A DNA stretch of 64,000 bases from Bacillota bacterium (GCA_023458035.1 JAEXAX010000030.1:1-64000); one strand, 5' to 3'; shown: positions 26,432 to 36,127, counted from the stretch's first letter. The notes: a model not told the origin generated them from the sequence alone. Numbers and translations are program-made.

Positions 26432-27765
26432 ACTTCCTCCAAATAGCCGGTATGCAGGGCGCCGGCCGCAAAGGCTTCACTCTTCAAGATGTCCAGCAGA
26501 TAGTCAATATTGGTGTCCACGCCGCTGATCACCGTTTCCGATAACGCTCTGATCATCCTGATTCTGGCCTCATCACGATCTGCACCGTAGCTGATGATCT
26601 TACACAGCATCGAATCATAGAAAGGCGGTACAGCATAGGAATGATAGATATGAGTATCTACCCGGATGCCCGGCCCACCGGGCAGAATACAGCCTGTGAT
26701 CTGTCCGCAGGACGGCTGAAAGCCCTTGGTCGGCCTGCAGGCATTAATCCGACACTCGATACTGTTTCCCTGCAGCCTGACGTCTTCCTGTTTCAATGAC
26801 AACCGTTCACCGGCCGCAATCTTCACCTGCTCTCTGACAATGTCCACCCCTGTGATGCACTCGGTGATCGGATGTTCCACCTGGATTCTGGTGTTCATCT
26901 CCATAAAGTAAAAGTTCTCATCGGCATCGACCAAAAATTCAATCGTCCCGGCACTGTGATAACCGGCCGCCCGCCCGCCGCGCACGGCCGCCTCACGCAA
27001 TCGCCGCAGCATTTCTTCCGACAGCTGTATAGCCGGCGCCTCCTCAATCACCTTCTGATTGCGTCTTTGCAACGAACAGTCACGTTCGCCCAGATGAATG
27101 ACGTTGCCAAAGCAGTCGCCCAGGATCTGCACCTCGATATGTCGTGGCCGCACGATCACCTTTTCCATATACAGGCCGCCGTTGCCAAAGGCGTTTTTTG
27201 CTTCCATCGCTCCGCTCTCAAAGGCCTTTTCCATCTCCTCCGGCCTATAGACAAAACGCATACCCTTTCCACCGCCGCCCGCTGTCGCCTTTAGCAGCAC
27301 CGGATAGCCGAGCCTCTCGGCCAGCGCATAACAGCTTTTCGCATCCGCCACCTCACCGTCAGAACCCGGTATGACCGGCAATCCGGCCGCCTCCATCACC
27401 GCTCTGGCGCTGGCCTTATCGCCGGCCATGGAGATAGTCTCGGCTGTCGGTCCGATAAAGGTAATACCGTACTTCTCACACAGTGAAGCAAATGCGGCAT
27501 TCTCCGACAAAAAGCCAAAGCCCGGATGGATGGCCTCGGCTCCTGTTATCAGGGCCGCGTTGATCAATGCCACCTTATTCAGATAGCTGTCCGCCACCGA
27601 CGCGGGGCCGATACAAATAGCTTCATCAGCCACAAAGGTATGCAGACACTCGGCATCCGCCTGAGAATAGACAGCCACGCTTTTGATACCCATTTCTTTT
27701 AATGAACGAATGATGCGCACCGCGATCTCACCGCGGTTGGCCACCAAAACTTTGTGAAACATCAT
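26428..27765 (-). CDS. accC: Acetyl-CoA carboxylase, biotin carboxylase subunit
   Basis: AccC, 445 residues, carboxylates the biotin on AccB using ATP and bicarbonate. The start KVLVANRGEIAVRIIRSL, the ATP-grasp glycine loop KATAGGGGKGMRFV, and EMNTRIQVEHPITE with the catalytic Glu and Arg are all intact. It begins with ATGATG directly at the accB stop (4-base overlap). Confidence 0.97.
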   Translation of the reverse strand: MMFHKVLVANRGEIAVRIIRSLKEMGIKSVAVYSQADAECLHTFVADEAICIGPASVADSYLNKVALINAALITGAEAIHPGFGFLSENAAFASLCEKYGITFIGPTAETISMAGDKASARAVMEAAGLPVIPGSDGEVADAKSCYALAERLGYPVLLKATAGGGGKGMRFVYRPEEMEKAFESGAMEAKNAFGNGGLYMEKVIVRPRHIEVQILGDCFGNVIHLGERDCSLQRRNQKVIEEAPAIQLSEEMLRRLREAAVRGGRAAGYHSAGTIEFLVDADENFYFMEMNTRIQVEHPITECITGVDIVREQVKIAAGERLSLKQEDVRLQGNSIECRINACRPTKGFQPSCGQITGCILPGGPGIRVDTHIYHSYAVPPFYDSMLCKIISYGADRDEARIRMIRALSETVISGVDTNIDYLLDILKSEAFAAGALHTGYLEEV

Positions 27766-28247
27766 TGTACCTCTCTCACCTTAAACAGGGTTCGGCCGTA
27801 TTCCACCACGCTTCCGTTCGCCGCTTCGACACTGACCACCTGTAGCTTGAACGGAGCCTCGACCTCGTTCATCAGCTTCATAGCCTCCAGCACACAGAGC
27901 ACAGCCCCCTTTTCTACGATATCGCCGACTGCCACAAACGGAGCGGCGTCCGGTGACGGAGCGCTGTAAAAGGTACCGATCATGTCCGCGGATACAATCT
28001 TGATATCGGCTGCATCCGCCTGCTGCTCAGCCGGCGCTTCAGAATCTGTCGCTTCTCCGGCAGCCGCTGCCGCTGCTGCAGTCCAAACCGGTCCATGCCC
28101 CGCCTCAGCTTCCAGCCGAGCTGGCCGACTGCCGGTATTTACCTGTTTTTTCAGTCTGATCCGCTCATGATCAAATTCCCACTCCAGTTCTTCCAGCCGG
28201 TGCGTCTCCATCAAGCTCAGCAAATGCTCCAGTTCAGTAATGTTCAT
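27762..28247 (-). CDS. accB: Acetyl-CoA carboxylase, biotin carboxyl carrier protein
   Basis: AccB, about 161 residues. The C-terminal biotinyl domain contains LEAMKLMNEVEAPF, whose Lys is biotinylated; the middle is an Ala/Glu-rich flexible linker (about residues 45-85). I start it at 28247 (MNITELEHLLSLM) with an AAAGGAG site; the frame extends 15 residues further into sequence that overlaps the probable operator. First gene of the acc-fab operon. Confidence 0.95.
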   Translation of the reverse strand: MNITELEHLLSLMETHRLEELEWEFDHERIRLKKQVNTGSRPARLEAEAGHGPVWTAAAAAAAGEATDSEAPAEQQADAADIKIVSADMIGTFYSAPSPDAAPFVAVGDIVEKGAVLCVLEAMKLMNEVEAPFKLQVVSVEAANGSVVEYGRTLFKVREVQ

Positions 28248-28278
28248 GACCACTCCTTTAATACTTTGATTTTTTAAT

Positions 28279-28295
28279 ATTTTGATATCCAAACT
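28279..28295 (-). promoter_or_regulatory. FabT-like operator in front of accB
   Basis: The 17-base element AGTTTGGATATCAAAAT on the minus strand closely resembles the FabT palindrome of streptococci (AGTTTGA-N2-TCAAA type, from memory). It lies just past the expected transcription start. A second half-site, ATCAAAGT, is at 28263-28270. Confidence 0.65.
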
Positions 28296-28308
28296 ATTTC
28301 ATTCCCAA

Positions 28309-28338
28309 AGTATATGGCAGGAAGACAGCAGTTGTCAA
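28309..28338 (-). promoter_or_regulatory. Promoter of the acc-fab operon
   Basis: Minus-strand TTGACA (28333-28338), 18-base spacer, TATACT (28309-28314), about 60 bases upstream of the accB start. The FabT-like site lies 14 bases downstream of the -10 box. Confidence 0.8.
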
Positions 28339-28352
28339 TGTTTTTTTCTCGC

Positions 28353-28387
28353 AAAAAGGGGCATCGCATTATCTGATGCGACACCCC
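28353..28387 (-). terminator. Terminator downstream of the glycosidase/anchor reading frame
   Basis: Minus-strand hairpin with 12 pairs (28376-28387 with 28358-28369, two G-U wobbles), six-base loop and five T (28353-28357). It lies 38 bases past the stop of the anchor fragment and separates it from the acc-fab promoter. Confidence 0.82.
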
Positions 28388-28424
28388 CCTTCTGTTTTTC
28401 TCAGAGTATCTCTGCTTTATAGCA

Positions 28425-29126
28425 TTATTTCCGTTTCCGAATCACTCGGACAAGCGCCGCTATACCTATCACCAGGCTGAGGCCCAACGCTGCCCACAGC
28501 AGTCGAGACTGATCCGCGGTACCGGTCAGCGGAGCGCCGCCCTTTCGGTTCTGCTTCATTCTCCTGTCTGTTGGATGCTGCGTTTTTTTGTCCGTTTTCT
28601 GCTCCGTTAAGGTATCCGTTTTCTGATCGGTTGATTTCTCCTCAGGATCTGACGGTTTCAATTTTTTCCCATAGACAAAAACAAACGGAGAGAAAGATTT
28701 AGAAGCAAAGCGTACAGTTTGTCCTTTTACTTCCAGAATTGGAATCTGTTCAAAGCTTCCATCTGCGGTTTTGTGATACAGATACAGGTGATCCGCTTCC
28801 CGGATCTGAATCTTCTCAAGCGTCACACTGACTGTCCGGGGAACCTCAAACTCTGTTTTCTTTTGGCCGTTGGCATCTGTGAAGTAGATCTCATATACTT
28901 CACTTTGAAATCCCTTTTCCAAGGTTTCCGACAGCCGCTTCCAAAATTTCGGCCACGTTTTTTCCGGACTCTCACTTTGTCTGTCGCAATGCGCCTCAAC
29001 CTCTTTGTTTGGTTTCTCTGTATCCGGCTGTTTCGGCTTCGGCGTCGGCACTACCGGCGGTTTTTCCTCATCCGGCTGTTTCGGCTCCGGCGGCGTCGGT
29101 ACTACCGGCGGCTTCTCTTCTTCCGG
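28425..29126 (-). pseudogene. Detached C-terminal part of the glycosidase: linker, surface domain and sortase signal
   Basis: This reading frame continues exactly in frame after the TAA (29127-29129) that ends the giant glycosidase. The first 40 codons encode a Pro-rich linker with two imperfect copies of a unit like EEKPPVVPTPxPKQPD. A domain of about 100 residues follows (EVYEIYFTDANGQK to FSPFVFVYGKK), of a type common before cell-wall anchors. The end is a sorting signal: GGAPLTGTADQ, a variant of LPXTG with Ala for Leu, then a hydrophobic helix and RVIRKRK. No good start site for independent translation is seen; the longest open start is a GTG at 29051 without a ribosome-binding site. 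I read it as the lost anchor of the upstream protein. Confidence 0.85.
29022..29120 (-). repeat. Two imperfect copies of a Pro-rich linker repeat
   Basis: About 48 and 51 bases (29022-29069 and 29070-29120) encode near-identical linker units of the anchor region. A degenerate third copy begins at the point where the TAA stop lies. Confidence 0.7.
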
Positions 29127-32100
29127 TTACTGTGGTGTCGGCGTTTCGTCCGCCTTCTTTTTCAACTGAGCTTCTGCTTCCTGCAAAGCCTCTAAAGCCA
29201 AGGCTACATCCTCCGCGTCCGCCATTGTATCCTCCAGGATATTTTGAGCATTGTCCAGTGCCTCTTCCAACACCTCTGCCGTCAAATCAGTGTATTCCTC
29301 TTTGTTCAGCTTACTTAAAATATCATATTTCAGCTGTAACTCAGTCTTATCCACAGGCGGCACTACCGGCGGCTCTGATTCTAATTTTCCGAAAATCTGC
29401 AGCTCGGTCACTGCCAAGCTCATAGACGGTTTACCTGTCATACGGATACGAACTGCCGAAGTCTTAATCGGATCAAAGGAATACTCATTTAGTTTTTCCG
29501 CTTCCGCCGCCAAGCCCTTCATATGGGCAACCGGTTTCCAATGCTCATTTTTTGCCAATGGGTGCTCGGCCTCCTGCAGCACATGACCGGCATTCTGCGG
29601 CGCCTCATAAGCAGGTCCATCGTAATACTCAATCACAGCCTGCTGCGGAAGCTTACAGCCGTGGTCTTCAAAATAAGCGATCTTCAATCCATCTACAATA
29701 TACTGTTTCTCTGCCGTCGGCTCCTGCAGCAGAACACCCACCCAGTCTTCATTTCTGCGGGCTGCCGCCGGCCGCCAATTGGTCCAGCGATTCTGTCTGC
29801 TGCCATCGTAGTCGATTACCTTGTCATGAACGGACTGCACCGAGTCACTCGAACCGGCGTCAATGGTTTTATCATTTGACCATGAAGCGATGGCTTGCGG
29901 AAGCCTGCTGCCTTCGACCATATCGGAAATCAATTCACTTTTGATCTCATCGGCCGGCTCTCCCTGATCCGGCAATTCCTCCCCGGCCAACAGTCGTCCG
30001 GCCATAGTGATCATGTTGTCGATATTCGGATTGATCCGCTTAGTACCGACATCGGCCGGCAGCTGCTTCTGCAGCACCCGAACATAATAATTTTCACTAC
30101 GTTTGGCGATGGCCGCTTCCAGCTTCTGTTTAGCTTCTTCCTTGCTGCCGCCGTTCTTTAAAAGAGAAATGGCATCAATCAACAGCTCGGCTGTCTCTGC
30201 CCTGTTTTTCAGAGTCCGGAAATATGGTTCTACCTCCTTCTTCAGTTTTTCATAAGCTGAGTTAGCAAAATAGCCGTCTACAGCCGCCTTCATCGCCTCA
30301 TAATGCTGCTTCAAAGCTGCCGCTTTTTCGGCAAAGGATGATACCCGCCTCAGCTTCATGGCCACCTCAAAGGCTTTAATATCGGCCGCCATCTCTTCCG
30401 ATTCAGCCAATCCCCTGATACCGTCTATGCCTTCTCCCTGATGAGTCTTATCAGCATAAGACAAGTGCTTGGAAATCTCGCGCAAATAAGGCGCTCCGGC
30501 CGAATCGACATATTTCATACCGGCAAGCCAGTTTTTATCGGCGTCAAAACGAGCCGTATTCCAGGTATAGTCGGCAATGGCAAACATGGCAAACTGCGAA
30601 GCATGTGCCTCCTGCATAGGGTTCGTCACCACGCCGATGGTATTATCCACATCATTATTTAACATTTCCGGTTTGCCAAGGAACATTCGCATTTTCACCT
30701 TATCAATATCATTGACCGGCCAGTTCAGCCAGAACAGCGGTTTCCTGCCATTTTCCACCTGGCCCTTCACAGTCTTAAACTGCTCTACATCTGACCGTCT
30801 GACCGGCGTACAGGTATCCGCTCCGGTAAAGAACAGCTGTACATCGGCCGGAAAACGCTCGGCATATGCCCGCAGCTCGCGCGGATTCCAGTTCCAACCC
30901 AGGGTGTATGAAAACGGGCAATAGAAAAAGTCATATACCTTCTCCGGCTTGGTCTTCGCCCATTCACTTAAGCGGTTCGTCACCTTGACGGCCGCCTCGA
31001 TCGGAATCGAATCAATATCATCTGCCAATACTGCAAACTGTCTTACACCGACACCGTACAACTGATCAAACTTTCTGATCAGTACTTCTATAGACTCGTC
31101 AACATTTGCGTCATTGATCGGTTCATTGTGGAATGGCGCGATCGACCAGACAAAGCGGTTTTTATGATCATTGCCCAATTTGGCCAATTCCCCGATCTGT
31201 GCCAGCTTATCCTCCGGATAGAGGGTTCTCCACTGCTGTCTGTGATAGGGATCATCCTTTGGCGCAAAAATGAACACATTATTCTTGATCGTACCTCCGA
31301 AACGAATCAGGTCTGCCCGATCCGCCGGCGACCACGGCGTGCCGTAAAAGCCTTCGATGGTTCCGCGGAATTTTTGGCTGGCATAATCATCCAGCAGCAG
31401 ATTGGTCACTGTATGACCGCCGGCCTGCCGCATTAGATGCTGCAGGGAAACCAGGCCGTAAAAAGCTCCGTCAGTATCTTTTCCGAGAATGGCAATCGTA
31501 TGATTTCTGATTGATAAACGATAGGCATCAAAGTGTTCAAAGATATCATTGACCGCGATCTTCTTCGAGAAATAATAATCTGCCGGATCCGCAGAGCCGT
31601 TCACTCCGACCAGTACATTGGTACGATCGGCCGACATTTCGGACGACTTTGTGACAGTCAAGCCCGCCTCGGCCAGAACCGCTTCCGCTTTCTGCCTGGT
31701 CGCCTCATCCAGTCTGTCTGACAGCACCAGATTTACCTCATTCGTCAATGTGGTTTGTTTGTTATAAAAGTTTATAGTCTGCGGTTGCGGATAAAGCTCA
31801 TAGGTCGGAATATCCGCCTTTTCTTCAATACCGGTCTGCGGCTCCCGTATTTCAAAGGTCGGTTTCGGTTCGTTCGGCTCAGCTCCCAGCAACACCGTAT
31901 AGGTTTCGCGGGCAGACTGATTCTCCGCTTCCACAATCAGCTTGATACGCTTCTGATAGGCCTCCAATATGGTAACGGCAGCATTTTCCTTTGTTTCTGC
32001 CACAATGCTCGCAGCCGCTTCACCTGCCCGGTATTCCTTATTGCCATCCGCAAACGGAGACTCGATCGTTTTACCATCAATGATCAACCGCTCGATACCG

Positions 32101-35100
32101 ATACCGGAATAGATCTGCGACCGTGCTTCCGCACCCATCAGTTCCACCTCGGATAAACCGGAACACAGCTGATGGTTCCCATTTTGTCCGGCCGGACTGG
32201 TCAGACCGATTCTAAAGCCCACCGCCGGAATCGGCACAAAGCTGTATTCGTATTTAACCACTCCGGGAACCGCTCCGGATTCTATTCCCTTGGTCAGTGT
32301 CGCTTCTATTGTTTTCCAGTTGTCATTGCCGGTTTCGGACCAAGCCAACTCCACCCGTTCCGGAATTCGGGAGGCAGCCGAGTCAATATAAAAATACAGG
32401 GCAGCCTTCCCGATACTCTGGGCAGTGGCAAACCGCAGAATGATATTGGCATCCTTCTTTCCGGTCTGCGCCATACCATAATTCGTCCAGACGGAATCAT
32501 TTGTTCCGCCGCTGACGGCTCTGAAGCCGGTATCTTTATCAATGATGGCCCGCAGATTGTCCGACTGATGTCCTTCCGGAATATCCTGCTCCAGACCACT
32601 CGCCGTCGGAGCCACATTGTGGGTATATTGAATTTCTTCCTCGGCAATTCGTACTGTGGCGGTCACTTCCTTAGTTTCGCCCAGCACCGTTACCGTGCCG
32701 CTTACCGTAAGGATACCGGCGTCGCGATCCTTCAGATTTTCTACCGCCTGCCAGGCAACCGGGAATTCGGCCTTGGACACAGTGCCGTCTGCCAAAACCA
32801 GCGGTCTGGCGGCCGGCAGTCGCAGCTGCTCCGTGCCTTTTGTCACGGCAGTGGAATAATTCAATACCGCCGCCACCTTCTCGATCATAGTCACGGATAC
32901 GGTGATGCGCTCCGGCAGACCGGCCGCTTCTCCGGTTACCGTATATTCCTTGGCTTCACTGTAATCCGGTTCATTCCACCGAATCGCCGCAGAACCGGTA
33001 CTGCCATCCTTATGATACAGCGTGACCTGTTCTGCCAGTCGCGGACGGGCGCCAAGTTTAGCCAAATAAGTACGGGAAACTTCATAGGCTATTACCGGAT
33101 TTCCGGACTGTTCGCCTTCGTCCGCCTCTGTCTGTAACTGCAGGGAAGCTTCTGTTAAGCCGGCCGCAGTGGCCGTAACCGTGATCGGTCCGCTGTTTTT
33201 ATCAGCTTGAACGATGGCAATCAGCTTGCCGGCCATAGCCTTACGACGACCGCTCTGATACGGCTCATGATCCACCTGGTCTCCGTTATCCAGTGCCAGC
33301 AGGCGGCCATTGCCGGTTACCTTGACTGTGATCTCATCTTTAGCATTCTCCACCACGTTGCCGTTGGCATCCTTTACATCGATCGTCACATAGGACAGAT
33401 CATACCCATCAGCCTTTATGGTGCTGCGGTCGGCTGCCAGCTCTAATTTAGAGGCGCTGCCAAAAGTGGTAACGGAGCTTCTGCCTACAGTCCTCTCGAT
33501 CACACGGCCCTGCTCATCATAGCCGATAGCGGTAATGGTGCCGTCCTCATATGGAACATCCCATCTCAGGTATAGATTCTCATATGCCTGATCCGACTTT
33601 CCTTCACCTTCATAAATCTGATAGGTAAAACCATTGCTTTCGGTCCTCTTCTTGGTGAAGCTTTTTTTGCCCAGACTTCTGGTGTCACCATTTTTTGAAG
33701 TAAACTGTAGTTCTACCTCCTTCGCATCTGAATATACAATTACCTTCACTTTATTCTGAGCGTCTTTACGGACCATATCCGAATGCCAGGCCGGCAGGAT
33801 GTGCAGAGTTCTGCCATCCTTCATCCACTGTGAACGATAGAAATAATAGCGATCCTTCGGCAGTCCGGCCGTATCTACGATACCAAAGTAGCTGGATTTC
33901 GGCGACGGCCACGCGCCGACAATACCTCGTCCCGGATTATTGGATGGCGTCGGCTCACCCAGATAATCAAAGCCTGTCCAGATAAATTCACCGGCCATAT
34001 AGTCGCGTTGAGCAATCATGTGCCAAGCCTGCGCCGCCTTATGCCCCCAGCCTACAGTTCTGTCATCATAGCTTGTCAAAACAGAATTCGACTCCGGCTC
34101 CGCATTATAAACACCCCTGCTGTTAATGGCCGAAGCCGTTTCCGAGGCATACATATTCCAAGTCGGCTGCTGTCGGTGGTATAAATCAAATTTCTGACCG
34201 TCGGCGTAGTTAAAGCCGACCGCTCCCTTATGCTTCATCAACACTCCTGCGATCTCTTCGCCCTCTCGTTTTTGATCGCCTCCCGCTTCTTTCATTTTAT
34301 TATCACCGACAGTAATAAAGCGAGTCGGGTCAATAGCCTCCACCCAGCCGGCCATCTTCTCAGTCAATTGATCAAAGTGATCATAGCTATTCGGTGTAAT
34401 ACTTTCCATGACCTCATTGCCCAAGGACCACATGATGATGGCCGGAGCATTGATCCCGCGTCTGACCATGGTTTCCAGATCAAGCTGTGACCACTTCATT
34501 CCGACCGTTGCTCCGAGAATTTGATTCCCTGCTTCGATTTCTCTGTCAAACCATTCTCCATAATCATGGTTGTTTCCGTTTTTATAGCTTGTCCAAGTAT
34601 CAAAGGCCTCTTCTACCAGTAACATACCTTTGTGGTTAGCAATATGAATCAGTTCTTCGGAGGCCGGATTGTGCGTCACCCGGATAGCATTTGCCCCCAT
34701 CTCTTTTAGGATCTCAACCTGTCGCTCGATGGCTCTGTAATAGGCGGCCGCACCGAGCGCCCCTTGGTCATGGTGCATACAGACACCCTGCAGCTTCAAT
34801 GGTTGACCATTCAGCAAAAAGCCTCGGTTCGGATCCATCTGAATGGTTCGATAACCGAATTCTGTGATCATTCGGTCCACCGCTTGATCGCCGATCATGA
34901 CCGTGGTCTCTACGGTATAAAGCTTCGGCTCATTCGGGCTCCACAGTGTCGGATTGGACACCGTCAGATCTGATTCAAAGATAGCTTTTCCATTGCCCTC
35001 GATACTTTGCGCCTCAGTTTGAGCAGTCTGCAAAACAGCTTCACCGTCTTTGATCGACTGCTTAACCGTCACCGCACGAGTCTCGGATCCCTGATTCACC

Positions 35101-35807
35101 ACACTCGTCCTCACCTTTGTAGGAACGGACTCCGGATGTTCAGCATTCAGTTCCGGCGTAGTCACCGTTACACCATAACGGTCAACATGAATCGGTTCTG
35201 TCACCACCAAATTCACGCTGCGATAGATTCCACTGCCGGAATACCAGCGGCTGGACGGAAATTTATGCTCCACCTTCACCGCCAGTGTATTTTCTTTTCC
35301 ATATTCCAGATGCGGCGTCAGATCAAAGGCAAAAGGTGTATAACCATACGGATGGCTCCCCAGCCGATGTCCGTTCAAATAAACGGTGGCATTCATATAG
35401 ACACCGCCGAATTCAACCGCCAGCTTTTTATCCTTTAGCTCCTCCGGCACCATAATGGTTTTGCGATACCAGGCCGTCCCCCCCAGCTTATAGCCGCTTT
35501 CGGCTTCGCCGGCCGTATCATATGGCTTCTCCAAGCTAAAATCATGAGGCAGCCGAACATCCTTCCAGGCCGACAGATCGATATCTGCCTGCGCCCCGTT
35601 CACGGCCGTCGACTCTATAAACTTCCAATTCTCATTTATACTGACCCTTCGTCGGGACAAATCCAGTCTGCTAAGGGCAGTCCTAACCGGCGGCGCCGCG
35701 TATGTTTCCTCTCCCGGCTTGGCCAGCGCCATCTGCGGCGTCATCGTCAAAACAGCCAAACATATGCCAAACAACATGATCAACCTCCGTTTCAACTTAC
35801 TTCTCAT
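29127..35807 (-). CDS. Secreted multidomain glycosidase: GH2 beta-galactosidase-type plus GH84 beta-N-acetylglucosaminidase-type modules
   Basis: A 2226-residue exported protein. Residues 1-29 form a signal peptide ending MALA. Residues about 50-850 are a GH2 enzyme: sugar-binding and Ig-like parts, then the barrel with acid/base Glu465 (WSLGNEV) and nucleophile Glu607 (GEFIWTGFDYLGEP). Ig-like segments and a carbohydrate-binding-like domain (about 1080-1230) follow. Residues about 1330-1760 are a GH84 unit with FRGTIEGFYGTPWS and the catalytic pair Asp1596-Asp1597 (LADDID), as in O-GlcNAcase/NagJ enzymes. Then a helical region, a second discoidin-like domain (about 1960-2140) and a FIVAR-like module. 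Together it could remove beta-galactose and then beta-GlcNAc from host glycans. Translation ends at a TAA inside the Pro-rich linker, leaving the anchor off. Confidence 0.9.
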   Translation of the reverse strand: MRSKLKRRLIMLFGICLAVLTMTPQMALAKPGEETYAAPPVRTALSRLDLSRRRVSINENWKFIESTAVNGAQADIDLSAWKDVRLPHDFSLEKPYDTAGEAESGYKLGGTAWYRKTIMVPEELKDKKLAVEFGGVYMNATVYLNGHRLGSHPYGYTPFAFDLTPHLEYGKENTLAVKVEHKFPSSRWYSGSGIYRSVNLVVTEPIHVDRYGVTVTTPELNAEHPESVPTKVRTSVVNQGSETRAVTVKQSIKDGEAVLQTAQTEAQSIEGNGKAIFESDLTVSNPTLWSPNEPKLYTVETTVMIGDQAVDRMITEFGYRTIQMDPNRGFLLNGQPLKLQGVCMHHDQGALGAAAYYRAIERQVEILKEMGANAIRVTHNPASEELIHIANHKGMLLVEEAFDTWTSYKNGNNHDYGEWFDREIEAGNQILGATVGMKWSQLDLETMVRRGINAPAIIMWSLGNEVMESITPNSYDHFDQLTEKMAGWVEAIDPTRFITVGDNKMKEAGGDQKREGEEIAGVLMKHKGAVGFNYADGQKFDLYHRQQPTWNMYASETASAINSRGVYNAEPESNSVLTSYDDRTVGWGHKAAQAWHMIAQRDYMAGEFIWTGFDYLGEPTPSNNPGRGIVGAWPSPKSSYFGIVDTAGLPKDRYYFYRSQWMKDGRTLHILPAWHSDMVRKDAQNKVKVIVYSDAKEVELQFTSKNGDTRSLGKKSFTKKRTESNGFTYQIYEGEGKSDQAYENLYLRWDVPYEDGTITAIGYDEQGRVIERTVGRSSVTTFGSASKLELAADRSTIKADGYDLSYVTIDVKDANGNVVENAKDEITVKVTGNGRLLALDNGDQVDHEPYQSGRRKAMAGKLIAIVQADKNSGPITVTATAAGLTEASLQLQTEADEGEQSGNPVIAYEVSRTYLAKLGARPRLAEQVTLYHKDGSTGSAAIRWNEPDYSEAKEYTVTGEAAGLPERITVSVTMIEKVAAVLNYSTAVTKGTEQLRLPAARPLVLADGTVSKAEFPVAWQAVENLKDRDAGILTVSGTVTVLGETKEVTATVRIAEEEIQYTHNVAPTASGLEQDIPEGHQSDNLRAIIDKDTGFRAVSGGTNDSVWTNYGMAQTGKKDANIILRFATAQSIGKAALYFYIDSAASRIPERVELAWSETGNDNWKTIEATLTKGIESGAVPGVVKYEYSFVPIPAVGFRIGLTSPAGQNGNHQLCSGLSEVELMGAEARSQIYSGIGIERLIIDGKTIESPFADGNKEYRAGEAAASIVAETKENAAVTILEAYQKRIKLIVEAENQSARETYTVLLGAEPNEPKPTFEIREPQTGIEEKADIPTYELYPQPQTINFYNKQTTLTNEVNLVLSDRLDEATRQKAEAVLAEAGLTVTKSSEMSADRTNVLVGVNGSADPADYYFSKKIAVNDIFEHFDAYRLSIRNHTIAILGKDTDGAFYGLVSLQHLMRQAGGHTVTNLLLDDYASQKFRGTIEGFYGTPWSPADRADLIRFGGTIKNNVFIFAPKDDPYHRQQWRTLYPEDKLAQIGELAKLGNDHKNRFVWSIAPFHNEPINDANVDESIEVLIRKFDQLYGVGVRQFAVLADDIDSIPIEAAVKVTNRLSEWAKTKPEKVYDFFYCPFSYTLGWNWNPRELRAYAERFPADVQLFFTGADTCTPVRRSDVEQFKTVKGQVENGRKPLFWLNWPVNDIDKVKMRMFLGKPEMLNNDVDNTIGVVTNPMQEAHASQFAMFAIADYTWNTARFDADKNWLAGMKYVDSAGAPYLREISKHLSYADKTHQGEGIDGIRGLAESEEMAADIKAFEVAMKLRRVSSFAEKAAALKQHYEAMKAAVDGYFANSAYEKLKKEVEPYFRTLKNRAETAELLIDAISLLKNGGSKEEAKQKLEAAIAKRSENYYVRVLQKQLPADVGTKRINPNIDNMITMAGRLLAGEELPDQGEPADEIKSELISDMVEGSRLPQAIASWSNDKTIDAGSSDSVQSVHDKVIDYDGSRQNRWTNWRPAAARRNEDWVGVLLQEPTAEKQYIVDGLKIAYFEDHGCKLPQQAVIEYYDGPAYEAPQNAGHVLQEAEHPLAKNEHWKPVAHMKGLAAEAEKLNEYSFDPIKTSAVRIRMTGKPSMSLAVTELQIFGKLESEPPVVPPVDKTELQLKYDILSKLNKEEYTDLTAEVLEEALDNAQNILEDTMADAEDVALALEALQEAEAQLKKKADETPTPQ

Positions 35808-35919
35808 GATCCATCCCTCCTAATGTATAAAAAATATGATTCTGCAATGAAAAGTGCCTGATAATCATGCGACCCCTACCTGCTGTTTTTATACATTTAT
35901 CGCACCTCATTGCTACAGC

Positions 35920-35949
35920 ATTATATACTATAATGTATTAGAAAATCAA
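35920..35949 (-). promoter_or_regulatory. Promoter of the glycosidase gene
   Basis: Minus-strand TTGATT (35944-35949), 18-base spacer, TATAAT (35920-35925), followed by a leader of roughly 105 bases and an AGGAGG site seven bases before the ATG. Confidence 0.72.
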
Positions 35950-36127
35950 TACAGTTTTTTATATTTTTAACTTGTTATCTCTCATTTCCGCTTTTTATTT
36001 TTGTTTATTTTCAACATATTCATTCCACATTCCGTCCGATTTTCTCTGTGCATGATAACATCCTCACAAATTAAATGAGTTCTGTGATAACGGTACGGCC
36101 GTCTTGATCACATAGTCGCTCTCAGAC

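Noticed and set aside
32172..33137. 321-codon plus-strand frame opposite the glycosidase
   Set aside because: Lies fully inside the glycosidase gene on the other strand, with low-complexity Arg/Gly/Phe composition typical of antisense frames.
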